5,473 nucleotides of DNA from Cyanobacteria bacterium UBA8156 (lineage in GTDB: Bacteria > Cyanobacteriota > Cyanobacteriia > Pseudanabaenales > Pseudanabaenaceae): NCBI GenBank assembly GCA_003456125.1, contig DMPD01000369.1, positions 1 to 5,473 on the forward strand, read 5' to 3'. Below the pieces are notes generated by a model. The model was not told the DNA's origin. It made no database searches and saw nothing but the letters and a program-made list of their open reading frames with translations. Shown piece by piece: positions 1 through 5,316 of this stretch (its first letter is position 1; each line of letters starts with the position of its first letter). Position numbers and translations under genes: made by a program.

Positions 1-112
1 GTCTTGGCGCTTACGTCCTAACCAACATGGCAACTGCTATACCTACTGTAGTTCGGTTGGCACGAACCCGAGTGCACTTAGGGCGGGTTCGTTCTCCCCC
101 AAAAACCGGTAG
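1..112. other. Left-edge non-coding stretch with one inverted repeat
   Basis: This stretch lies downstream of the DUF2330 gene, and I see no convincing gene in it. The open frame that begins at 27 on the plus strand runs antisense through the DUF2330 gene and has the Arg/Ser-rich composition of a shadow frame. The only structure found is the inverted repeat at 62-92, listed separately. A gene ending just outside the window cannot be excluded. Confidence 0.5.
62..92. terminator. 9-bp inverted repeat downstream of the DUF2330 gene, possible terminator
   Basis: ACGAACCCG at 62-70 is perfectly complementary to CGGGTTCGT at 84-92, with a 13-base loop that itself contains the 8-base palindrome AGTGCACT. 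It lies 21 bases past the stop codon of the minus-strand DUF2330 gene, where a transcript end is expected. No T-tract follows on either strand, so it does not meet the usual picture of an intrinsic terminator. It may be an RNA-stabilising 3' hairpin or a protein site instead. Confidence 0.4.
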
Positions 113-1435
113 CTATCGCCAGAGTTTGCGCCAGAAGGGTTCGGCCACCGTCGGTTTGGCCGCTTCCAGAAAATCCACCTTGGGGCGGATGGAGTCTACG
201 GGCCAACCGGTGAGTTGGGCCAGGGTTTGCACTTCTTTTTCCTGGCGAGCCCGGGTTTGCTGGCGGTACTCACGACCCGTGGCACAGGCGGTTTCCCCTC
301 GGAAAGGGTGCCGAATGATGTACCGCCCCTGGAAGAGGGTTTGGTTGGGGGTTTCTTTGAATTGCAGGTCTTCCGGGAAGCGATCGCGTCCGTAGCGCAC
401 GTGCAATCGGGTCACAAAAACGGTCGCGGGCCGCCGGCGACCGCCCAGCCAAAACACGCCGGCTTGGCGGAGTTCTTCGGGGGTGGGGGGTGCCGCCGCG
501 CAGGGATCGCAGTTGCCGGCATCCCAAGCGTATTCCACAAACACGGCGTTGCGGCCGTTTTGACGGTGGGCCCGCTCAAACAAGGCCGGATACACCTTGG
601 CAAATTCCGTTTGGACAAATTCCGGCACTTCGCGATCGGTGGGAATTTCGACGGTGCGGTAGTTGGTGGTTTCGACGCGCCCCTTGGGCGTGAGCAAATA
701 CACCAACAAATCCTGTTCCTGTTGGGCGTTGGCCATCCCCAACCGAATGGGCAGCCCAAACCGGGGCGATTCCAAGGCGATCTGCAACGGCCGCAACGGC
801 GTAAACCCGTTCTTGGCCGCTTCCTTGAGGTTCACCCGCGCCACAAAAAACTTCTGGCGATCGCGAATGTAGGGTTGCAAGAGTTCCCGGGCACCGCGGG
901 GCAGTTTGTAGCCGTTTTGGGTCAGCCAGGTCACCAAACCGTCGGATTCCCGGGCCCCCAAAATCAAAATGTCGTATTCCCCCACCGCAAATTTGGCCTC
1001 GATCGTGACCCCCAAGGCGTTATCCCGTGCGGCTTCGTTCACCGCCGCACTCGGCGCGGCCGCTCGCATCCGCAACTCCCGACTGGCGGGGTACACCGGC
1101 CGACAGGGATCCTCGTCGAAGTATTCCACCAAACGGGGGGCGCTAAAGGCATCCAACCGCTCCACGATCCGGCGATCGCCCACATTCACCTGCTCTTTTT
1201 GCAACACCACCGGCACCGGCACCACCAAGGCAAAATCCTTGACATCCCCTTGGTAGTCGTTGGCCATGGTCAACACGGTGCGGGGCCCCTCCCGGGCAAT
1301 AATCACCTGGGAAGCCCGATTGAACAGTTGGCTATCGGCTTTGGCCACATAAAACCCGCAAAAGGCCTCCGCCGGCGCAGCGATCGCCCAAATCGCCAGG
1401 GCCACCACCAAAGCCCCAATCCATTCCCGTTTCAT
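113..1435 (-). CDS. Exported DUF2330-family protein
   Basis: The 440-residue protein is of unknown function and resembles the DUF2330 family (recognised from memory, not searched). It starts with a clear signal peptide: basic MKR, a hydrophobic stretch at about 6-20, then a cleavage-like AEA at 22-24, so it should act outside the cytoplasmic membrane. The mature part holds five cysteines (26, 111, 309, 312, 384), including a CDPC motif at 309-312, and no second membrane segment. The N-terminal half has the family's alternating beta-rich look (DFALVVPVPV, AVGEYDILIL). The start is the ATG at 1435: it has a GGAGG Shine-Dalgarno seven bases upstream, precedes the signal peptide, and overlaps the stop of the RnfD-like gene as ATGA. 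The frame stays open far upstream, but that part is shadow of the preceding gene. A role with its membrane partner is inferred from coupling only. Confidence 0.85.
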   Translation of the reverse strand: MKREWIGALVVALAIWAIAAPAEAFCGFYVAKADSQLFNRASQVIIAREGPRTVLTMANDYQGDVKDFALVVPVPVVLQKEQVNVGDRRIVERLDAFSAPRLVEYFDEDPCRPVYPASRELRMRAAAPSAAVNEAARDNALGVTIEAKFAVGEYDILILGARESDGLVTWLTQNGYKLPRGARELLQPYIRDRQKFFVARVNLKEAAKNGFTPLRPLQIALESPRFGLPIRLGMANAQQEQDLLVYLLTPKGRVETTNYRTVEIPTDREVPEFVQTEFAKVYPALFERAHRQNGRNAVFVEYAWDAGNCDPCAAAPPTPEELRQAGVFWLGGRRRPATVFVTRLHVRYGRDRFPEDLQFKETPNQTLFQGRYIIRHPFRGETACATGREYRQQTRARQEKEVQTLAQLTGWPVDSIRPKVDFLEAAKPTVAEPFWRKLWR

Positions 1436-2253
1436 CGTTGCCCTCCATAGGTCAGTTGCGGCCAGATGTACCCCGCACCCGGCCGCCAGCGATCCCAAAG
1501 GGCGACCGTCGGGGACAGGGCAAACAAAGCGTAGAAAGCCCCGTCGGGCAGGTACCAACCGTCCCGGAGCCCAAAGGTCAACAGGGCGATCGTCAGGGCC
1601 CACAGGACGCGGGTGAGCGGGCGATCGGGGATCGTGCGGGGATCGCTGAGCATAAACAACGCAAACACCAACAACGAGCCGCTGGCCACATGGTGCCCCC
1701 AGGCGGTCAACGACTCCCCCAGCCACAGGTAGCGCACCCCCGTCAAGCCGCCATAGCCCAGCAAAAAAGCGCCGCTGGTTTCCCAACGGCCCACCTGTCT
1801 CAGCACGATCGCCCCGGCGGTGACAAACAAAATGCCCAACCACAGTTCCGTGCCCCACTGCCCGGAAGCCAGCCAGGCATCCCCGGTCAGCACCAGGGTC
1901 AACACAATGCCGAAATTGGCCGGATTGAACACGTGTTTGTGGGGGGTACGCAGCAGAAATTTGCTGGCGATCGCCAGGGTGGCGGCCAGGGCCATGGTCG
2001 GCCAGTGCTGCGTCCGCAACAACAACGAAAGGCTGAAGGCCGTAATCAGGGCACTGGGGAGGTGCCAAGGTTGGGGTTTGCCGGTAACCACCACCCGGAA
2101 CAGCACCCCGGTCATCTGCACCGCCAGACCCACCAACACCGCCGTCGCCACGCACAGGGGATCGGGCCCTTGCCCCCACATCGTCAAAATCACGAGAAAC
2201 AACCCCAAAGAGAGTCCCTGACTCCAACGGGGGTCCCAAACCGTCTTGGCCAT
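1432..2253 (-). CDS. Short NqrB/RnfD-family integral membrane protein
   Basis: The 273-residue, very hydrophobic protein has roughly ten possible membrane segments (about 12-26, 33-53, 66-79, 85-100, 113-124, 135-152, 160-175, 188-203, 214-229 and 237-253). Landmarks of the NqrB/RnfD family (subunits of the sodium-pumping NADH:quinone reductase and the Rnf complex) are KHVFNPANFG at 106-115, the ASGSLL...FMLSDPRT segment at 190-207 and the YLPDGAFYALF segment at 234-244. In RnfD and NqrB, a threonine in an S-x-AT motif between the first two landmarks carries covalent FMN. Here that interval is short and has no such motif (only ASGQWGT at 129-135). No other Rnf or Nqr subunit is present, so an electron-transport role is uncertain. 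It is the third gene of the presumed operon, starts 60 bases after tsaC, and overlaps the DUF2330 gene by four bases. The Shine-Dalgarno before the ATG is weak. Confidence 0.85.
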   Translation of the reverse strand: MAKTVWDPRWSQGLSLGLFLVILTMWGQGPDPLCVATAVLVGLAVQMTGVLFRVVVTGKPQPWHLPSALITAFSLSLLLRTQHWPTMALAATLAIASKFLLRTPHKHVFNPANFGIVLTLVLTGDAWLASGQWGTELWLGILFVTAGAIVLRQVGRWETSGAFLLGYGGLTGVRYLWLGESLTAWGHHVASGSLLVFALFMLSDPRTIPDRPLTRVLWALTIALLTFGLRDGWYLPDGAFYALFALSPTVALWDRWRPGAGYIWPQLTYGGQR

Positions 2254-2270
2254 GGTTTCATCCCAAAGAT

Positions 2271-2303
2271 GGAGGGCAGCATAACAAGGCCGCGCCGCCC
2301 TCC
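2271..2303. repeat. 7-bp inverted repeat between tsaC and the RnfD-like gene
   Basis: GGAGGGC at 2271-2277 pairs perfectly with GCCCTCC at 2297-2303 across a 19-base loop, inside the 60-base gap between the tsaC stop and the RnfD-like start. The loop is long and no T-run follows, so it is a poor terminator candidate. It could be an mRNA-stability element within the operon, or chance in GC-rich DNA. Confidence 0.25.
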
Positions 2304-2313
2304 ACCTCCGGTT

Positions 2314-2889
2314 TCAGGTTTTGTAACCGGGAAAAAGGTAGGCCCCGGCCCGCAGGGTTTCCCAGCGATCGCCCCGCCAGGCCACCACCGTCGAAGGCTG
2401 ACCGCTACCCGGTGCCTCAGCGGTACCCACCACCACCGTCGGAAAGAGAAGCTCAATTTCGGCCAGGGATTGGGCCGGTGGTTCCCCGCTGCGGTTGGCG
2501 CTGGTGGTGAGCAAAGGTCCGGTCTGTTGCAACACCGCCAAGGCGATCGGGTGATGGGGGATGCGTAACCCCAAGGTGTCCTGACCGGGATTGCAGGCTT
2601 GGCCCCGTCCGTTCGCCGGTAACACAAACGTCACGGGGCCGGGCCAATGGGGCGTGATGGTGTCCCACAACGCCGCCGGGAAGGCTTCCCAATCCACATA
2701 ATCTGCCAACATAGCCGGTGTGGCCCCCATCAAAATCAACGGTTTGTGGGGGTCGCGCTGTTTGAGGTGGTAAATGCGATCGCGGTACGGTGGCATCACC
2801 GCCAACGCCGGCACCGTATCCGTCGGGAACGCGGCGATCGCTCCCCGCCGCACCGCCAGCAAAAAAGACGCAAAATTTACTCGATACAT
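2314..2889 (-). CDS. tsaC: L-threonylcarbamoyladenylate synthase (TsaC/YrdC/Sua5 family)
   Basis: Proteins of this family make threonylcarbamoyl-AMP from threonine, bicarbonate and ATP in the cytoplasm. This is the first step of t6A formation at position 37 of tRNAs that read ANN codons. The 191-residue product is the short YrdC-only type without the C-terminal Sua5 domain. Family motifs are in order: FPTDTVPAL at 21-29, the nucleotide-site LKQRDPHKPLIL at 42-53, WPGPVTFVLPA at 82-92, LGLRIPHHP at 106-114 and TTSANRSGEPP at 128-138. The KQR-x-x-x-K and SAN-x-SG motifs place it closer to TsaC than to the paralogue YciO. Residues Pro26-Ala27 stand where many homologues have Tyr/Phe-Gly. The ATG at 2889 is preceded by GGGAGA at good spacing and lies within the 3' end of the hdrB-like gene (13-base overlap), so translation is probably coupled. 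Confidence 0.9.
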   Translation of the reverse strand: MYRVNFASFLLAVRRGAIAAFPTDTVPALAVMPPYRDRIYHLKQRDPHKPLILMGATPAMLADYVDWEAFPAALWDTITPHWPGPVTFVLPANGRGQACNPGQDTLGLRIPHHPIALAVLQQTGPLLTTSANRSGEPPAQSLAEIELLFPTVVVGTAEAPGSGQPSTVVAWRGDRWETLRAGAYLFPGYKT

Positions 2890-3761
2890 AATTTCTCCCA
2901 GACCGACCGCGTGGCCACCACATGGCGCTCCAACCCCAAGGCTGCGGGAGCTAGACCCAACGCTAGCCCCACCAACTGCGACAGGTGCAACACCGGCAGG
3001 GCCAGGGGCTGTCCCAACCGTTGGGCGATTTCGGGTTGGCGCGAATCTAGCTGCAAGTGGCACAGGGGGCAGGGGGTCACCAAACAATCGGCGCCGGCGG
3101 CGATCGCTTCTTGGAGGTGGGTACCGGCGATCGCAAAGGCGCGATCGGGGGCATAGCTGGAAATGGGCCAACCGCAACACTGCGTCCGTCCCTCGTAGTA
3201 GACCGGGGTCGCCCCCAACGCCGTGAAAACCTTTTCCAAAGACTCCGGTTGCCAGGGATCGTCCCAGCGCTTGGCCCCCGCCCGCAACAAATAACAGCCG
3301 TAAAACGCGCCGCAGCGCAACCCCGTCAACGGCCGCTGCACCTTCGCCGCCAGGGTCGCCAACCCCACATCCCGCAACAAAGCCCACAGCAGGTGCAACA
3401 CCTCCGTTTCCCCCCGAAACACCAGACCCTCGCCGCTGGCGGCCAATGCTTCATTGATCGCCGCCCGTTCCGTTGCATCCTGTTTGAGGGTGCAATCCGT
3501 GCGCCCGATCACCCCCTGACAGGTGCTGCACTGGGTCAACAACGGCAACCCCAGCCGCTCCGCCAACGCCAGGTTGCGGGCATTCACCGTCCACTCCAAC
3601 CGGCGATCGCGCTCCACAAACGTCCCGGAACCGCAGCAGGCCGCCCCCGCCAATTCCACCAACTCCAGACCCAACACCGGGGCGATCGCCAGCGTCGCCT
3701 GATGCAACTCGCGGGCGGCACCCTGGGCCACACAACCGGGGTAATAGGCGTAACGGGGCAC
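2877..3761 (-). CDS. HdrB-like protein with two CCG domains
   Basis: The 294-residue protein resembles subunit B of CoB-CoM heterodisulfide reductase and its relatives. It has two cysteine-rich CCG domains. The first has Cys10, Cys42-Cys43, Cys78 and Cys81 (C-x31-CC-x34-C-x2-C). The second has Cys156 (also Cys150), Cys195-Cys196, Cys231 and Cys234 (C-x38-CC-x34-C-x2-C). In HdrB such motifs hold unusual noncubane iron-sulfur clusters, and both motifs look intact here. Cyanobacteria do not make coenzyme M or B, so methanogen chemistry does not apply. A partner role for succinate dehydrogenase (SdhE type) or another quinone-linked oxidoreductase is inference from family knowledge. The GTG at 3761 is chosen because it has a strong Shine-Dalgarno and leads directly into the conserved RYAYYPGC. 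In-frame ATGs at 3825 and 3902 would add unconserved-looking residues, and the second would overlap the fur-family gene. It is the first gene of the minus-strand operon. Confidence 0.85.
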   Translation of the reverse strand: MPRYAYYPGCVAQGAARELHQATLAIAPVLGLELVELAGAACCGSGTFVERDRRLEWTVNARNLALAERLGLPLLTQCSTCQGVIGRTDCTLKQDATERAAINEALAASGEGLVFRGETEVLHLLWALLRDVGLATLAAKVQRPLTGLRCGAFYGCYLLRAGAKRWDDPWQPESLEKVFTALGATPVYYEGRTQCCGWPISSYAPDRAFAIAGTHLQEAIAAGADCLVTPCPLCHLQLDSRQPEIAQRLGQPLALPVLHLSQLVGLALGLAPAALGLERHVVATRSVWEKLCIE

Positions 3762-3775
3762 GCAGTTCCTCTCCC
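3762..3775 (-). promoter_or_regulatory. Shine-Dalgarno that fixes the GTG start of the hdrB-like gene
   Basis: On the minus strand GGGAGAGGA (3775-3767) stands five bases before the GTG at 3761-3759. This is the strongest ribosome-binding site in the window. It supports the GTG over the longer in-frame ATG starts at 3825 and 3902. Confidence 0.7.
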
Positions 3776-3818
3776 AAATTTCTATCTCTTCAGTTTGCCT
3801 CAAGGCTCCACAATTTTT

Positions 3819-3870
3819 AACCATGGGAAACTCCTGCCCATGGGTTATTATCAATTGAGCCACGTTATTG
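3819..3870. promoter_or_regulatory. Repeat-bearing divergent control region, possible Fur-family operator
   Basis: The 128 bases between the hdrB-like gene and the fur-family gene must hold both promoters and are more AT-rich than their surroundings. CCATGGG occurs at 3821-3827 and 3838-3844 (17-base period). CATGGG/CCCATG can also fold with a 9-base loop. GTTATT occurs at 3844-3849 and 3864-3869 (20-base period, about two helical turns), and the CAATTG palindrome at 3852-3857 lies between them. The minus strand reads GATAAT next to CAATTG, matching one hexamer of the classical Fur box. Autoregulation by the adjacent repressor is plausible but inferred, and I could not assign clear -35/-10 boxes on either strand. 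Confidence 0.35.
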
Positions 3871-3889
3871 AAAAAGGGAACCTCCGGCA

Positions 3890-4351
3890 ATGGCGGCCCC
3901 ACAACCTGCGTATACTCCGGATGCCTTTCGCGCCGAGCTGCACGCCAAGGGCTGGCGGATGACCCCCCAGCGAGAAATCATTCTGGAAACCTTTCAACAT
4001 TTGCCGGAGGGAGAACACATCAGTGCCGAAGATCTCTACGAAATTTTGCAACAGCGGGGCGAAAACATCAGCCTCTCCACCATCTACCGCACCGTGAAGC
4101 TGATGGCACGGATGGGCATCCTGCGGGAACTGGAATTGGCAGAAGACCGGAAACACTACGAAATCAACCAGCCGCGACCGTATCACCACCATCACCTGCT
4201 CTGCGTCAAAACCAATCAAGTGTTGGAATTCAAAGACGATCGCATCTTAAAAATCAGCCAGAAAGTCGCCGAGCGGTACGGGTTCAAGGTGTTGGATTGC
4301 CAACTCACCATTGTCGGCATCAGTCCCGAAGGTCAGCGCTCCATCTTCTGA
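3890..4351 (+). CDS. Fur/PerR-family metal-dependent repressor lacking CxxC motifs
   Basis: This is a 153-residue DNA-binding repressor of the ferric-uptake-regulator family. The N-terminal winged helix shows GWRMTPQR at 21-28, HISAEDLY at 43-50 and the recognition helix ISLSTIYRTVKLM at 60-72. The dimerisation/metal domain has HYEIN at 89-93, a four-histidine run at 99-102 and VLEF at 111-114. Candidate regulatory ligands (His43, Glu91, the His run, Glu113) are present. Position 137 is Cys where E. coli Fur has a His. The structural zinc site is missing: the first CxxC reads CVKT (105-108), the second reads SPEG (145-148), and only two cysteines remain. Three cyanobacterial classes exist (Fur, Zur, PerR). 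Loss of zinc motifs speaks against Zur, but I cannot choose between Fur- and PerR-like. AGGGA about ten bases upstream supports the ATG. The gene is divergent from the hdrB-like operon. Confidence 0.9.
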   Translation: MAAPQPAYTPDAFRAELHAKGWRMTPQREIILETFQHLPEGEHISAEDLYEILQQRGENISLSTIYRTVKLMARMGILRELELAEDRKHYEINQPRPYHHHHLLCVKTNQVLEFKDDRILKISQKVAERYGFKVLDCQLTIVGISPEGQRSIF

Positions 4352-4372
4352 CAAAACCAACAGGCTCTTCCT

Positions 4373-4397
4373 CCCCTCTCCCGTTCTGGGAGAGGGG
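4373..4397. terminator. Perfect 10-bp hairpin between convergent fur-family gene and scpB
   Basis: CCCCTCTCCC at 4373-4382 and GGGAGAGGGG at 4388-4397 pair perfectly around a GTTCT loop. The hairpin is 21 bases after the stop of the fur-family gene and 75 bases after that of scpB, so it could end both transcripts. No T-tract follows directly on either strand, so termination would be atypical. From memory, palindromes of this CCTCTCCC...GGGAGAGG kind, followed by GGG-x-GATGAGGG-like sequence (here 4400-4411), are dispersed between genes in many cyanobacterial genomes. It may therefore be a copy of an intergenic palindromic repeat as much as a terminator. Confidence 0.6.
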
Positions 4398-4472
4398 CCG
4401 GGAGATGAGGGAAAACAGCAGCATGGATGTCTTAAGCTACCTGTTCTACTGCTATACCAATCCAGTTTGGAC

Positions 4473-5045
4473 TCACGGAGAGGTGTCTTCCTCCGGGGCG
4501 GGCCAGGGGAGGGCTAGCCGTTGGCGGAGGGTATCGGCCGTCACCTCAAAATACTGGTGAAACTTTTCGGTGACCTGCAACAGGTACGATCGCCCTTCTT
4601 TGGCGCGGCGTTTGCGGACAAAGCCTTGGGCCACCAAGTCCCGGATGTGTTCGTAGGCGCTGGCCCCCCGCCATTCCACCACCATCGTTTGCAGCACCGG
4701 GCCCCTCAGGGCGATCGCCGCCAGGGTTTTGAGGGTACCCCGGCCCAAATCCGCCGGCACCACCTTTTTCACCAATTCCTGGCATTCGCTGCGCAGGCGG
4801 AGAGCATAGCCGCGATCGGTCTCCACTACCTCCAACGCACTCTCCCGTTCCCGGTAGTCCTGCATTAAAACCAACAGGGCAGCGGTCATACTGGGGCGAT
4901 CGCCCGCCAACTCTTGGCACAACTCGGTGAGGGAGAGGGCCTTGCCCTTGAGGTAAAGCAGGGCTTCCACCTGCGCTTTGAGGGGCAAATCGGTGGCAAG
5001 ATGGGGAAGAGATGCCGAGGGTTTAGCCATGCCCGATTCCATCAT
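4473..5045 (-). CDS. scpB: Segregation and condensation protein B
   Basis: ScpB binds the kleisin ScpA, which bridges the SMC heads, in the complex that compacts and helps segregate the chromosome. The 190-residue product shows the two winged-helix domains of the family. The first is at about 21-95 (QVEALLYLKGKALSLTEL near its start). The second is at about 103-168 and holds the conserved LAAIALRGPV (108-117), the RGAS-x-x-x-HIRDLVAQGFV region (126-143) and a C-terminal KFHQYFEV (161-168). The family's usual R-x-PI reads RGPV here. Starts at 5045, 5042 and 5030 (MAKPSAS) are all possible. None has a strong Shine-Dalgarno and conservation begins after residue 20, so the longest is listed with little certainty. 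It converges on the fur-family gene and is divergent from, and overlaps, the crr7-like gene. ScpA and SMC are not in the window. Confidence 0.88.
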   Translation of the reverse strand: MMESGMAKPSASLPHLATDLPLKAQVEALLYLKGKALSLTELCQELAGDRPSMTAALLVLMQDYRERESALEVVETDRGYALRLRSECQELVKKVVPADLGRGTLKTLAAIALRGPVLQTMVVEWRGASAYEHIRDLVAQGFVRKRRAKEGRSYLLQVTEKFHQYFEVTADTLRQRLALPWPAPEEDTSP

Positions 5046-5289
5046 GTACCAAGAGGATACCTACGTTCTGCTCTCGCCGGCGATGGTCGAGCAGTTTGTA
5101 ACGGTAGCGGAACTGCGGGGGATTCTGCAAGAACGGGTGGATCGCCTCCCCCCCGACCTCATCCCCCAAGATTTGCAGGGCTTGCCCTCCAGCCAGTGGA
5201 TCGATCGCCTTTTGGCCACGGCCTGCACCCTCGACACCGCCGAAGGCACCTGGCAATGGTACGTCGTGCGCTTGGAAAAGAACCGGTAA
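5029..5289 (+). CDS. CRR7-like protein (chlororespiratory reduction 7 family)
   Basis: The 86-residue soluble protein has no signal peptide or membrane segment. Its MYQEDTYVLL start (6-15), the EQFVTVAEL segment (21-29), the DLPxDLQ-like stretch (PPDLIPQDLQ, 41-50) and the WYVVRLEK end (77-84) match my recollection of the cyanobacterial family homologous to plant CRR7. In Arabidopsis, CRR7 is needed for accumulation of the chloroplast NDH complex. The cyanobacterial role is presumably linked to NDH-1, but that is inference. The ATG at 5029 has GAGGG about seven bases upstream and is preferred. The ATG at 5044, at the conserved MYQ, has no Shine-Dalgarno. Its start region overlaps the divergent scpB start. 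The stop lies in frame with the following ABC gene, 27 bases away, which suggests one transcript. Confidence 0.75.
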   Translation: MPDSIMYQEDTYVLLSPAMVEQFVTVAELRGILQERVDRLPPDLIPQDLQGLPSSQWIDRLLATACTLDTAEGTWQWYVVRLEKNR

Positions 5290-5316
5290 AATGCTTCTAC
5301 GGTTTACCCAAATGCC

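Noticed and set aside
20..92. A tRNA-like look near the left edge (GTTCG, GAACCC).
   Set aside because: No acceptor stem, D-arm or anticodon arm with correct spacing could be built around these bases.
215..1450. A 411-codon open frame on the plus strand antisense to the DUF2330 gene.
   Set aside because: It has a biased His/Gln/Gly/Pro composition with no recognisable motif, and lies wholly opposite a gene with a clear family and signal peptide. Long antisense frames are expected in GC-rich DNA.
1436..2239. The DUF2330 frame is open without a stop up to 2239, suggesting a 708-residue fusion protein.
   Set aside because: The added part is Gly/Arg/Pro-rich shadow of the RnfD-like gene, the signal peptide would become internal, and a good ribosome-binding site marks the ATG at 1435.
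1438..2568. A 376-codon plus-strand frame antisense to the RnfD-like and tsaC genes.
   Set aside because: It is rich in Gln, Arg, Pro and His with no domain-like pattern, and it crosses two well-supported genes and their gap.
3762..3902. A longer start for the hdrB-like protein (ATG at 3825 or 3902).
   Set aside because: The extension resembles no family sequence, lies in the shared promoter region and in the longer case overlaps the divergent gene. The GTG has the best ribosome-binding site in the window.
3057..3962. A 301-codon plus-strand frame crossing the hdrB-like gene and the control region.
   Set aside because: It is a shadow of the CCG-domain gene, has low-complexity Arg/Gln composition, and would overlap the start of the fur-family gene in another frame.
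4425..4560. A small plus-strand open frame after the hairpin (MDVLSYLFYCY...).
   Set aside because: It has no ribosome-binding site and its second half is antisense to scpB. No known small-protein pattern was seen.
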